A stretch of DNA of 29,761 nucleotides, from NCBI GenBank assembly GCA_020650975.1, contig JAIPMN010002005.1, forward strand, positions 1 to 29,761. Direction: 5' to 3'. Positions 1 through 10,260 of this stretch are shown in pieces. The notes beneath the pieces are model-generated. The model saw only the letters and a program-made list of their open reading frames with translations, did no database searches and was not told the origin of the DNA. The stretch's first letter is position 1. Each line of letters begins with the position of its first letter. Both the position numbers and the translations under genes were made by a program. The DNA comes from Apostichopus californicus. Taxonomy: Eukaryota > Echinodermata > Holothuroidea > Aspidochirotida > Stichopodidae.

Positions 1-92
1 AAGAGTTATTAGTGGCCTGAAGCTTCGAATAATTCAGCTCAGGAATGAAACCCAAGACATCTACAACAGACACAGACAAGAAGAATCACAAA

Positions 93-135
93 CATACATA
101 CATACATACATACATACACCCATACATACATACAT
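93..135 (+). repeat. CATA tetranucleotide microsatellite
   Basis: A (CATA)n tract interrupted once by CACCC near 117-121. Confidence 0.95.
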
Positions 136-660
136 AAATGGTGACTATTTTACCAGATAGTTTCCCATTATCATGCTGCACAAGAGGCTATCTATTAGGG
201 ATATATGCTATTAACATCTGCAACGAGTGTACAACACATTTCTGAAGTGTTCCTATATCTTCACATGAATGTTAAGCATTCACCACATGACATTGAGATA
301 TAATTGCTAGATGTTTGTCACACATTTAGCCCCTTCATTCAGTTATCAAAACCTTTCTCCTTCAAAGAATATTGCCCTCTTACTGCCTTGTTTTTTTATC
401 TTGCATCAACCAAATGTCTTCAGCTTGCCCATCCAGTTATCCTGCTCAAAGTTGCCCATACGAACCTCACAAATTAAATTACAGTTTAACCTCAGCGAAG
501 GAGAAAAGCATTTTAGCAGGTGGCACTTTTCTAATGATCGAAGAATTGCTTAATTAGTCTTCCACTCCTAACCTGGATTCCACTTAATCAATGATATACA
601 CACCTACTGTAGGTGTCATATCTTTTGTCATCCCCAACAGTGGCATAATAACAATGATGA

Positions 661-885
661 ATGTAGCTTGTAACTAATATGGTACTAACAACCACAAGAT
701 AAATTACTTACAGTAGAACAATAATGTAGCATGTAACTAATTAATATGACAACCAGACATTGGTGCTAACAACCACTAGATAAATTAGTTACAAGTAAAA
801 CAATAATGTAGCATGTAACTAATATGACAACCATACATTGGTGCTAACAACCACTAGATAAAATACTTAGAGTAGAACAATAATG
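661..885 (+). repeat. approximately 80-bp tandem repeat, three copies
   Basis: Three successive units start with ATGTAGC(A/T)TGTAACTAA at 661, 724 and 806. Units 2 and 3 (82 and about 80 bp) share GACAACCA-ACATTGGTGC and a CTAACAACCACTAGATAAA block. Unit 1 is shorter (63 bp), lacking the middle segment. Each unit ends with GTA(G/A)AACAATA. Confidence 0.85.
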
Positions 886-1838
886 ATGGAAAAAAAAAAC
901 ACCAATTTGTACACAGAGTGTAGTTTACATTTTACTAAACAGCATACTTTTTTAATTTTTCTTATAGACCGGTAAGTTATAGAAACGAAGGGAAATTAAA
1001 ACATCAATTTTAGTCTCCGTAATTCAATACTGTATGAATTTAGGAATTTGCAAACACTGCACTGACATTGAACAGCACTCAGGTCAGTGAATGACATCGC
1101 TATGGTGATCTTAAGATTGTTGTGCACTGTTCAGTTCAGAGCTGTGTGTGACTTTCAAGTCCCAAAGTCACATTAAACAAAGTAGAAACCCTTTCATTCA
1201 CTAGAAGACTCAGAAATTAACTTTCCTTGGTTTGTATTTCAAAAAATCCTGAAGAAAGGTCACATTGAACATGAGAGATATCCAGCATTTGAATATATAT
1301 GAGTGGCCAGTCTAATGCTAACATATTGCTCACTTCAATGTAGCCCTACAGTAGCACATTTGTTTACATGCTAGCTAGCCTTGTGGTTTCCCCATCATCA
1401 ATTTTGCTGCTAGCCAACTTTACAGTGGTGTGTTGTGGCAGTGTGTGTGCGATACTGTAAGTAATAGGCTACTGACATGTTTTGCGTTGAGCTTACACAC
1501 ATTAATTTAGACCATTGAATGTCTCACACAGTGATTTTTATCTCCTCTCTTCCTCTTATTATCCCTTTTCCTGCTAGTTACGGAGCTACAGTTCAATATG
1601 TTACATGTATGTTAATACTGACTTTATCGCAGTACAGTGCAGTACAGTAAACACATCATCATAATGATGTCACAGGTCGATGTGGATAATGTGGATAATG
1701 TGGTCATCATAATGCTTTTCGCAAAATGCTCATTTTTAATAATAAAATCGACAGGTTTAGGTCGTATTTTAAAGCATTTCCCGACATCTGATTGACTTTT
1801 TATAGATATGTAAAGAGGAAATCACTAGGAACACTTAC

Positions 1839-1938
1839 GAATAAAATCGTATAGTTTCTTCAATACTTGAATGTCATTATTGTTCAAGTTTAACTTTACA
1901 GTGCTTTCAAATGCACTTACTTGAAACATATCACTGTA
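1839..1938 (-). other. exon-like open segment of unknown identity
   Basis: On the minus strand a TCTGTTTTATAG acceptor is followed by 33 open codons plus one base, reading YSDMFQVSAFESTVKLNL, then NNNDIQVLKKLYDFI, and a donor ATTC|GTAAGTG. The entry phase (0) is compatible with par-3 exon 5, but the peptide does not resemble the pre-PDZ1 region of PAR-3. It could be a lineage-specific alternative exon, an exon of a nested gene, or a continuation of the decayed coding fossil at 2010-2340 seventy bases upstream. Evidence is limited to openness and splice motifs. Confidence 0.2.
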
Positions 1939-2009
1939 CTATAAAACAGATCTATATCAGACTTGATATTCCAGATTTTCAGTTTCTAAAGATGTTACCT
2001 TCTCATTTT

Positions 2010-2340
2010 TCATTTCATCTCAACAGTCTTAAAATACCTTCTTTGGCATTTCATGTGTTTCTCTAGGATTTCATACAGAGGTTCCAAATATGCAGGATTC
2101 TCCTTGAAGGCTCACTTGGCATCAGCTCCTAACTCAAGGCCTTTTTCTTTGGTATAAATAATCCACCAAAAGCATGTTTTTTTTGCTCAACAACAAACAA
2201 GGGACATTGAAGGATGAAATGAAACACCATCTGTCCTTGACAGAGCTGTAAACATTTTATGCGTGACCATCAAAGTCATATTCAACAGTATATAACATAC
2301 CAGCCTTACAGTAACCTTGTGCCTCAGGTGAGACAATCTT
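2010..2340 (-). pseudogene. degenerate coding fossil of an unidentified protein
   Basis: Reading the minus strand from 2340 gives a protein-like frame: KIVSPEAQGYCKAGMLYTVE, then YDFDGHA, a TAA stop, and NVYSSVKDRWCFISSFNVP. Near a run of A residues at about 2155-2185 the frame shifts by one and continues KEKGLELGADAK, a TGA stop, AFKENPAYLEPLYEILEKHM, and on to a final TGA at 2010. With the two internal stops and one shift set aside, about 108 residues read with normal amino-acid composition and little low complexity, which is unusual for this AT-rich intron. It lies inside par-3 intron 5 on the same strand but resembles no PAR-3 segment I know. A decayed retrocopy or transposon-derived coding remnant is most likely. 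I could not name the family. Confidence 0.5.
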
Positions 2341-3033
2341 CCAGAGAAAACAAAATGAGATACTAATTAAACATTGTATCTCTCACAGGTAAATAATAGG
2401 TATAACAGTTGAACCAGTCTCCGAGATGATTGGACAACTGGTTTTACAAGACAGGACAGCTACAAATTGTAGAAGGATGACGCCAAACAAAATATACATA
2501 AATTAATGATGTGTTCTCGTTAACTAATGCCATGTTGTACATAATTATCTTCGCAACTCAACAGAAATTTTATGGCATCAAATTCTCATACAGCATTACA
2601 ACGTAACTGACCTGAACAGACATCTAATGAAAATGTATTTATTAGTCTAAATTTGAAAAAATTTACTGTAATAAAACTAATAGCAATGAATTGTAGTACA
2701 CAAAGGAATAAACTAACAACTTTCCACACATCATGCTATACATTGTCAAATCGCAGCTTGTTTTGGAAAAAAAGTGAACCTCTGTAAAAAGAACGTTAAT
2801 TTTGAAGATTGGATTATATGAGACTATTTTCTTACTGTTTTAGTCAAATCATAATAATCTCACATGGTAAGTGCCTACTACGTGTCATAAAAATAATCAC
2901 AACATATTCTTATTTTTAAGGTATGATATGCCGTTATTCTATACTAATGATGGCCGCTACATGCTGTTGTAGTCCATGCCACATAACTAACGATGAAAGT
3001 GACTTTAACGTTACAGATCTACACATGACTTAC

Positions 3034-3171
3034 CATGTCTTCTAATCTTTGCTGCGCCTCGGCCCATTTGAAGACACTAGGATGGGCACTTGAGAGAGAT
3101 CGGCGGGAAGAATCTCGACTGAATCGATCAAAGGCAGCTAACTCTTCATCACTGTCATGCTTGTTGGCATT
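3034..3171 (-). CDS. par-3: par-3 coding exon 5 (residues 180-225)
   Basis: The exon has 46 codons, phase 0 at both ends, bounded by a CAACAACAG acceptor and an ACATG|GTAAGT donor. It encodes an acidic start (HDSDEELAAF) followed by FSRDSSRRSLSSAHPSVFKW, which aligns clearly with vertebrate [20 protein letters not shown], a conserved block shortly before PDZ1. It ends AEAQQRLEDM, where vertebrates have LEKQEQDED. The RRSLSS motif is a plausible basophilic-kinase or 14-3-3 site and may stand in for the site missing from exon 4 (inference). The gene continues to the left; no PDZ1 exon was recognised in 1-3033. Confidence 0.93.
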
Positions 3172-5037
3172 CTGTTGTTGAGAGAGACAAACACAGATAC
3201 AACTAGTACAGTCTTTGTACAACTAAAATATGACACAACTGTTGACAAACAGATTGTAGCGAGATGATTACTCCATCTAACTGCCTGTCACGAGATGATG
3301 CCAAATGACAGCTATCACAATCACCTAGGAGGGACTCAAAGGGTTGTAGAAACATACTTTCAAACAAGATACTCTCAGAATCAATATTCAACATTTGTGT
3401 AAATTATAAAAATTATATCACGAGTTGGGCAGTCGGCCATGGGTTTTGAGGTAAAACAAATGTAATCAAAAAATTTGGATGGATATAAACCCAGAAGTTG
3501 TGGCTCACATCCAACATTGCTCTGCTTCATTGAACGGTATATTTTTCAATGATAAATGATAAAGTTTGGTCATTCTTTTATGTACTACAGTCTTCATCAC
3601 ATTGGCCTAAGATTTCAAAGGGGAACTGAGGAAGCAAGCCCAACTATCATCTCTTAGAATATACAGACACCTGCAATGATGAAGCCATCCCACCCCTCCA
3701 CTTCCACCTTACCGAAAGAAAACAACATACTTCATTCGGTTTGTACTATCAGAATGTCACTGAGAGGTGGAATTTGCACGCACACACTTCTCCCCCCCCC
3801 CCGCCCCGTCCAAAAAAAACAATTAAGGGGAAAAGTTACAAATCCAAAGATTTTTCTTTGTTTTGTCAAAGAACTCTTCAGGTTTAGTAATTGCCTGAAA
3901 CAATACTATACTTTTTCAATCTCATCACAACTTACTGCAGCTCCCCTCCCTCTCCCCCTTCCATCCCTGGAAAGCACTTCCACTATAAAATTAGACTACT
4001 GTACATTCATGCACTGTATTATTTTTATCTGCTGTGTGCCTTAGTCTACTGATGTACAGTACTGTGTTCACAACTTCGAATAAATCCTCATCTAGGGCTA
4101 GTACTGCATACAGTTTGTGTAACTCTACACAAAACCATCAATATTTAAAATAGAGACAGAAACCCCCCCCCCCCCCAAAAAAAAACAGCCATCTTCTGTG
4201 GATTCACAACCCAACAACTGTGTTTTAACTTTTAACAGAGAGTATTAATATCACACCACTGCATCACCAACAGGCTTTGACATGCGTTAACTGACTTCAG
4301 AGTTTTTTCACTTTTTTTAACCTTATTTGTTCAGTATCTGACAACTTTAATTCAACTTGTCCAAAATGTGTCAGTTTGGATTTGTATGTTGAAGTAATTA
4401 AAGTCAACGGGTGATATCTTGTCTGTGGACTTCAGCTGGTTCCTCAAGTGTAATTTTAATGAAAGGGTGACAGAATATCACCTTCATAGCTATGCACACA
4501 TTAAAGGGATACACTATACTGCATGAAGTATAATGAAGTATAATGGGAGAGGGACAGGACAAGTAAAGAAAAGGTTGAGCATGTGACACAGAGTTGTTGG
4601 AAGGGATGGTGGGGGGGGGGGAGGGGTGGCAAAGGAGGATATAAATTTGTAACTACTGTATATTGCGGAAAATTCATCAAAGTCAACCAAACAAATTTGT
4701 CAAAGCAAGGGACTTTTTATATTTAACAAACAAACAATTATAAGATATCGTTTATTGTTTATTTGAAATACATGAATGACTTAAATTGAGGTTTATTCAG
4801 TTACTTTTGACTAATTACTTGGTACAGAAACTATGACACATCGTTCCTTTTAACACAAACAATGTCTCTAAACCTGAAAAGCGTTCTTTTCCAGCTTATT
4901 ATTAATGCAGTTAAATTATAAGTTATTCAGTATCGCATAGAGGATTCTGTGTAAACATGACCAACATTGCTACACTTATGTAAACATGTATTGTAGTACA
5001 CAAAACCATATTGTTGTGGAGGAGGTGTGTAACTTAC
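3172..5037 (-). other. par-3: par-3 intron 4
   Basis: This 1866-base GT-AG intron separates residues 179 and 180. It carries C-rich homopolymers near 3792 and 4164, and an 11-base G run at 4611. An open stretch at 3203-3394 on the transcript strand has no recognised homology and no clear donor. Nothing else supportable was seen. Confidence 0.8.
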
Positions 5038-5144
5038 CTTAAAGGGCAAGGTATTGGCATTTGAGTCCAGTGTGCTGGTGGCCAGAGGTTGTGTGTTGCT
5101 TCTGTTTGCTAAAGCACCATTGTGGCGAACCTTGAGTTTGGACT
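5038..5144 (-). CDS. par-3: par-3 coding exon 4 (end of residue 144 to residue 179)
   Basis: The exon has 107 bases: two that finish a Glu codon, then 35 codons ending in AAG|GTAAGT, phase 0. The acceptor is CTTTGCAG; a second AG two bases downstream would shift the frame, so the first is chosen. The peptide starts SKLKVRHNGALANRSN and ends DSNANTLPFK. LKVR-(N)-GAL aligns with vertebrate LHVRRSSDPAL, the stretch carrying the PAR-1/MARK site (human Ser144) that recruits 14-3-3. Here the RRSSDP core is not present. The rest is Ser/Thr/Asn-rich linker. The call rests on splice signals, phase compatibility on both sides and weak linker similarity. An additional small exon between this one and the next cannot be excluded. 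Confidence 0.83.
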
Positions 5145-7864
5145 CTGCAAAGAGAAAGAGAAACATAAAGAACTCACCATCGCTGTACCAAAGGTAAGGC
5201 TTCCTTATAGATTCCTTATAGATTCACATTACTGTAGCTTTAGTGCAGTCTTCCAAACGAACACTATTAAGCTTTTCTGTTCGCCCTAGGATGTACAGTA
5301 GCAGGTAATTTTGTGCTGAGGACTGCTTGAAGCTGATCGCACCATTTCTTGAGCACAAAAAGCACAACTGTACATATACACAGGTACATGGCAATACTTG
5401 AACATCGTGGGAAGTGAAATATGCCGGTAAATTTTTTTATTTCATGAAGCCAGCTGCCTTCAGATACAGTACAGTTCTGTAATTCACAGAATTGACTGAC
5501 TCCATATGAAGGAAAAGTGCTTTGACCTTAAGAAGAGTTTGACAGTTTGAATGATGACTACAGGTATAGGCACAAAAGTAGGTTTGATATGATGTAGGTC
5601 TATGTTAACAAGAAACAATGCTACCAGCCATGGTTCAGTATTTATATACTACTAATGAGAAGTGGCTGGACTGACTGAGTACAACAGCCAATTACAGCAG
5701 GTCAGTTTCTCAGATGCAATACAAACACCAAAGTTCTACTCAAACACACCCCATCATTGATCCACCCCCCCCCCCTCCCCCAAAGAGTACTCCCTCTTTC
5801 CTGTTGACAAGGATTGATTTGCTACTTTCCAGATGACTTGCAGATGGATATCAATTTATACTTATAGGAATTGCCAGGAATTTGAGTCACTATACTGAAG
5901 AATAAGAAGAAGCTGAAGGTTTGCAGTCTTGCATCAAGGCAAGGCTTTCTGGCACAACTTTACAACAACCATACCATGACCACTCATACCTCGTCATCCC
6001 CCCACCCCACCCACCCACCCAAGGGTGAACAATTCAAACAGTCACTCCTGTGGCACTACAGGGCGCCAAATCTACATCTCCCCTGGGGGACTCCCCACAG
6101 GGTGCAGCCACATCTACATCTCCCCTGGAGGACTTCCCATAGGGTGTAGCCAAACTTACATCACCCCTGGGGGACTTCCCATAGGGTGTAGCCACATCTC
6201 CCTTGGGGGACTTCCCACAGGATGCAGCCACATCTACTGTACATCTCCCCTGAGGGACTTCCCATAGGAGTAGCCACACTTACATCACCCCTGGGGGACT
6301 TCCCATAGGGTGTAGCCACATCTACATCACCCCTGGGGGACTTCCCATAGGGTGTAGCCACACTTACATCACCCCTGGGGGACTTCCCATAGGGTGCAGC
6401 AACATCTACATCTCCCCGTCTTATACACCTATGTAGATTACTGTGAGTGCCTTGACAAGGACACAACATCAAGATCTGCCCAGCACTTGTCCTCACAACT
6501 TCTGCACTGACCATGAAAAGTGTCATTTTATCTGTAACAATCTTTCACCTACAGTAGATAGACTGGACTAATAATTGTTTGCAGGTCAAAATATCACAAG
6601 TGTGTTTAAAACATGATTAACAACTTATAGAATATTTGTTTATGTAAGCTGATAAGAACAACCATGAAACAGAATGTTCTGATCCGACAATGATAAGAAT
6701 TTAAGAATGTTGTTTGAAACACTTTTAACATGCAACATTTGAAAGATGCTTGTGGATAATGCAAGATTGATTTTGACAGGCAAATAAAACGTTTTAGAGT
6801 GACTATCAACAAGTGATTACAAACAAGAACAGCTCATTTGTGCTACGAGAAGTTACTTACATTCAGTACCACTTCCTGTTAAAAGATGTTGAATGATGGA
6901 TTTAACTTTAAAAGTAAACGGACAAGACTCATGATAAAGGTTCCTGTAACACACATCTGCTCAGGTCACAATGTAAGAAAAAAAAGAGCATAGTCTTTAC
7001 TTTGTTTCTCGTACCCAGCACATGATGTTGATGTCCTTGAATATACCAGAAAGACAAACATTGCCTTGGTATTAACACGAAGGCCTGATGAACATTTTCC
7101 TTTATTTTCCACCAATACCATTAACTGGTTACTAACCTTCTTCCCCTCTCTGCCCACTTACCCCCTCCCCCCCCCCATGTACAGTACCTCAGTGTTGTCT
7201 GAGTGCAATTTGAAGTTTTCACCTGCAAACAAGTCATTTAACAACTCCAGGTTTCAATTTTTACATAGTTAATTAAACGGGAAATTTCCGTTGGGCAATA
7301 GCTGATCGTCTCAAAGGTATGCCACCAATTTTTTCGCACCACTAAATCAAACTTCCATCCTGACAGTATGATTTATTGTGAAGATATCCTTCTTTTCAAA
7401 AGCACCATGAAGTATTCGTAGGAGAGCATCTGCCAACAGTCCTGGCACCACCACGGCAAAACAGAAGCTGAACACGTCTTTTGCTATATACTCTTTATTA
7501 TGTAAATTATATCTCCACTGTAAGGGATGATCTTTATTCATAACCGTACCAAAAAAAAAAATGAATTTTGGAGAAAAAAAATTTGGAGCAAATATCCCAA
7601 CCCATTACATTCCACAAAAAATTGTGAAGCTTTTGAAGAACATCAACACATAATTACATCACAGACCACCCACAATGATTCATTTCTGTGGGGGGGGGGG
7701 GAAACAAAGATGTGTTTATCTGACAAATATAAGAACAAGGAGTTATTTCTGTCCCTGTATAAGTTGCCAAGTTGCCTGCCACTGTAATATATTCTACCCA
7801 GACAACTGTGCCAAGTATAGCTGCTTCGAATAAAGCCTTCGATGAAACAAAGGTTGCGACTTAC
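5145..7864 (-). other. par-3: par-3 intron 3
   Basis: This 2720-base intron is phase 1. Its main content is the 42-bp minisatellite at 6068-6418. Short poly-C tracts occur near 5765 and 7165 and a poly-G run near 7691. No other coding similarity was seen. Confidence 0.8.
6068..6418 (-). repeat. 42-bp minisatellite, eight units plus a partial ninth
   Basis: Units begin at 6068, 6110, 6152, 6194, 6230, 6276, 6318, 6360 and 6402. Most are exactly 42 bases, one is 36 and one 46. The core CCCTGGGGGACTTCCCATAG is strongly conserved between units. Because 42 is a multiple of three the array is open over long stretches on both strands. On the par-3 transcript strand a unit would read GDVDVATPYGKSPR. 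It lies in par-3 intron 3 without splice context of its own, so it is called non-coding. Confidence 0.93.
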
Positions 7865-8069
7865 CAGCTTCTCGACCGGTGATGACTATGTCCAAATCAC
7901 CATTTTCCTGAGGATAGGTCCCGTTACTGTATATCTTATTGTTACTATTATTGATGTGGTTCATTTCATTCATGTTGATGGGGCTTGGAGTTCCGATTGA
8001 GCTTGGTCCATCTGATATCACCAGCTCCTTAGCGACCCCAGTCTCCTCCTCTTCAAAGTGAGCTGTGAG
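7865..8069 (-). CDS. par-3: par-3 coding exon 3 (residues 76-143 plus first base of 144)
   Basis: The exon runs from a TTTTCATTCAG acceptor to a GCTG|GTAAGT donor and has 68 codons plus one base (phase 1 exit). It opens LTAHFEEEE, the counterpart of LVAVFDEQ that closes the CR1 domain in vertebrate PARD3. It then becomes a low-complexity linker: acidic ETGVAKELVISDG, a GPSSIGTPSP stretch, and an Asn-rich run (NMNEMNHINNSNN). It ends DIVITGREA, which may parallel the vertebrate segment around SEIEVTP. Composition and position indicate a disordered spacer between CR1 and PDZ1. The phase-1 exit matches the two-base entry of the exon at 5038-5144, giving a split Glu codon. The linker is poorly conserved, so its identity rests mainly on the first residues, the phase and the location. 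Confidence 0.88.
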
Positions 8070-8351
8070 CTGAATGAAAAGAAACTTCATGACTTCCAAC
8101 AACCAAATACTCACAAATCTGTCTTTCTACGTTAGTTTTGGGGTAAACCTGATCTTTTCAGTAAAGCTTTCAAATCCCTAACTAACTGCTCATGAATTGT
8201 TACCATGCCCTAATTACGGGAGACATGAGGTTCTGTTTATTAATTGATAATTAATGATGTTGAGTTGGCTGCTCTGTACCTCCATTGTTTCATTCCCCTA
8301 CTACCAGCCTCTCACTATTCCATTTTCCATTGTTTCAATCATAATCACCTG

Positions 8352-8375
8352 CTAACCCTAACCCTTACCCTAACC
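8352..8375 (-). repeat. short interstitial telomere-like array
   Basis: CTAACCCTAACCCTTACCCT and following AACC contain about four TTAGGG-type units on the minus strand, one degenerate. A second short array in the opposite orientation lies at 10080-10094. Confidence 0.75.
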
Positions 8376-9277
8376 TTTAAAGAAATCTTACGTCCCTATT
8401 CTTTTTTGGGACTGACCTGTTCAATATTCTGTCAATTGTATTTTTATTTCTGAGAATGTATGATCTGCCAGACATAAGATTAACCAGAGCATGAAAATAA
8501 TCAAATAAACAAAAGAGCAGACCACCTTGACATTCCAACGATGAAAACGATTATAAAAGAGATCTGCCAAATCTCTGATAGATAGATCTGTTTGACAGAG
8601 TTACTTTACCTGTCTGTATATTATGGGAAGAAGACAAAAAAAAAGACCAAAAAAAAACACATACTGTACCGGCAGTCACGTACAATACTAAAAACACATT
8701 AAGTGAACATGGAAGACACACTCAATGACATGGAACGGAAGCCTACCCATAAAAGGTTTTTGCAAAACATATGAGGAATGTTAACAAGAAGAAACTTTAA
8801 ACTTAAGGATCTTTAAATGCATTCGTGGCAAAGCTCACTAAGATACAGAATTCAATTAAAGATCTATTTCTTTCTTTCTTCTTTTTGCTGCCATTCTCTC
8901 TCTTTTCTTATTCTTCTATTTCCCTAAAGGTCTGTTGACTGTTGTTCACTTGACTGTACATCAAATGCTAGGATTTCTTAGTAAGAGCTATGGAAATACA
9001 GTACCATTCATAGTTTTCACCTTAAAACATTCACAATTTTGAAAAATTTATAAATTATAAATGCTTACATTGGTTATAGTGCCAGTTGGTTAGGAGCCAT
9101 GAGGTCTGGGCTAAGGAGTAAACATTAGATTTTCACCTGGGAAGTCACCTCACATTATTTGCTGTCACTTGCTGCAATATGGTTCTATTGTAGTCAAATT
9201 TAATCTTGTTTTTGACATTGTCATGGCATGACTAATTTTCAAATGGGGTTATGACACACACCCCACCTGGAGGAGAT

Positions 9278-9302
9278 GGGGGAGGGGAGGGGAGGGGGAG
9301 GG
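9278..9302 (+). other. G-quadruplex motif
   Basis: Five G runs of 5, 4, 4, 5 and 3 bases are separated by single A residues. It is 53-77 bases past the par-3 exon 2 donor on the template strand, so the pre-mRNA carries the complementary C-rich tract. Confidence 0.85.
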
Positions 9303-9354
9303 TTTCAGAGCCTGTACTGTATCACTAGGTGTGTGGATAAGTATGAACACTTAC

Positions 9355-9459
9355 TTTCTCTCGGTCATCAGCGACATCATTGACAAGGTCGTCTCCATCC
9401 AGAATGCCCCCATCTGACTGACTCTGCAATGAGTGAACTTTGACCCAGTACAGATCATC
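9355..9459 (-). CDS. par-3: par-3 coding exon 2 (residues 41-75), second half of the CR1 domain
   Basis: The exon is 105 bases, phase 0 at both ends, bounded by a CTACAG acceptor and an AAA|GTAAGT donor. It encodes DDLYWVKVHSL, then SDGGILDGDD and NDVADDREK. This matches the mammalian segment that reads YW-VH-L, GGILDLDD and DVADD, and so completes the N-terminal oligomerisation domain. The acidic D at residue 71 corresponds to mammalian D70, recalled as the negatively charged partner face for head-to-tail assembly. The exon is too short to stand out as a long open frame and was found by its homology and splice sites. A G-rich tract lies about 50 bases past the donor. The identity is very secure. 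Confidence 0.96.
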
Positions 9460-9583
9460 CTGTAGGGAAAGTAAATAAATAAATTGTCAGTTTGCAGTGG
9501 CTATTGGAGTGCATAAAGTTTGTCATCTGTATACAATGGAGTACTGTAAATGACCAGTTCATTCTAGGCACGGTAGAACTAGG

Positions 9584-9652
9584 GTGCTAAGGTTGTGGAG
9601 AGACAGGTAAGCAAGAGTATTAAAGTAAATATGTATCTCTATGTCTTAGCAC
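9584..9652. repeat. 69-bp segment with short inverted ends, related to a copy at 12609
   Basis: GTGCTAAG (9584-9591) is mirrored by CTTAGCAC (9645-9652). The left end continues GTTGTGGAGAGACAGG, and nearly the same sequence recurs at 12609-12634 (GTGCTAAGGTTGTGGGGAGA). The second copy also shares AAGTAAAT and ATATATC words but lacks the right inverted end. This suggests a small dispersed non-autonomous repeat. Confidence 0.45.
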
Positions 9653-10079
9653 TCCAACAAAGAGTGAAAGATGATATAAGGCAAGGATCGAGTGAATGAT
9701 TAGGAAGTCACGAACTAATAACAATCATAAAGAAAACAGCTTAGTAAAGTCACTTTAAGAGATGATTATCTCCATCTCACACCATGAATGAAACCTATTG
9801 TACTGGAAGGTGGTTTGTGAAAATGTTTAATAACATTTAAATTTATGATACAGCAACCATAACAAACCCTCAGTCCAATAATGTTTGAATCAATGGTGAA
9901 TTATTATCATGTTTTATCATGTTAACTTCACGTTTTCTCACACAAATCAAAATGAAGACAAGGGCATAGCCATTATAGCTGAATTATACTGTACTGTACC
10001 TTCAGTTCTAAAAAAATCTTCAACAAACAACGCCTCAAAAGGAAACCTTATCTGATTTATTTATCTGAACAGAGAAAAT

Positions 10080-10094
10080 GTTAGGGTTAGGGTA
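10080..10094 (+). repeat. two TTAGGG units
   Basis: GTTAGGGTTAGGGTAA on the plus strand. It is short enough to be chance but matches the array at 8352 in inverse orientation. Confidence 0.5.
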
Positions 10095-10189
10095 ACATCT
10101 CCCTCATCTGAAGTTGGCAGTACTTTTCATATTTTTTTTACACAATTAGAATGACCATTTCATACAGGAAAACTGGATATTTTCTGGAT

Positions 10190-10260
10190 TTCCACCAAGG
10201 CAGGAACCCACAACCTTTCATTGCTTCAAATGCTGGAACCTTTATCCACTCATCCATTAA
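10190..10260 (-). mobile_element. second, more degenerate tRNA-derived SINE remnant
   Basis: The minus strand reads TGGATGAGTGGATAAAGG (A box, 10239-10256) and, 48 bases on, GGTTGTGGGTTCCTG (10201-10215), which resembles a B box with GGTTC retained and the rest mutated. The segment TTTGAAGCAATG between them is typical of the tRNA-like variable portion of invertebrate SINEs. It differs from the copy at 12240, so at least two families or subfamilies are present. Confidence 0.5.

Larger units (their letters stand above)
1..1838. other. par-3 intron 5, left part
   Basis: Aside from a CATA microsatellite and the tandem repeat at 661-885, this stretch holds no feature I can support. No PDZ1 coding exon was recognised on the minus strand, so the next par-3 exon is probably beyond the left edge, or is too short or divergent to see. 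Confidence 0.5.
8070..9354 (-). other. par-3: par-3 intron 2
   Basis: This 1285-base phase-0 intron contains a telomere-like array (8352-8375), a pyrimidine-rich stretch (about 8868-8935) and a G-quadruplex motif on the plus strand (9278-9302) close to the 5' splice site. No gene is seen inside it. Confidence 0.82.

Noticed and set aside
3203-3394. 63-codon minus-strand frame directly upstream of par-3 exon 5, considered as an extra par-3 exon
   Set aside because: It runs toward exon 5 without a convincing donor, and its peptide matches no PAR-3 linker; adding it is not needed for phase.
3676-4044. 122-codon open frame on the plus strand
   Set aside because: It runs through poly-C and CT-rich low-complexity sequence (PPPRP, PLPLPLPS) opposite par-3 intron 4 and has no family resemblance.
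6025-6526. Open frames on both strands reading a repeated PGGLPIGCS or PYGKSPRGD
   Set aside because: They are a consequence of the 42-bp minisatellite having a period divisible by three; two units carry indels and there is no splice or start context.
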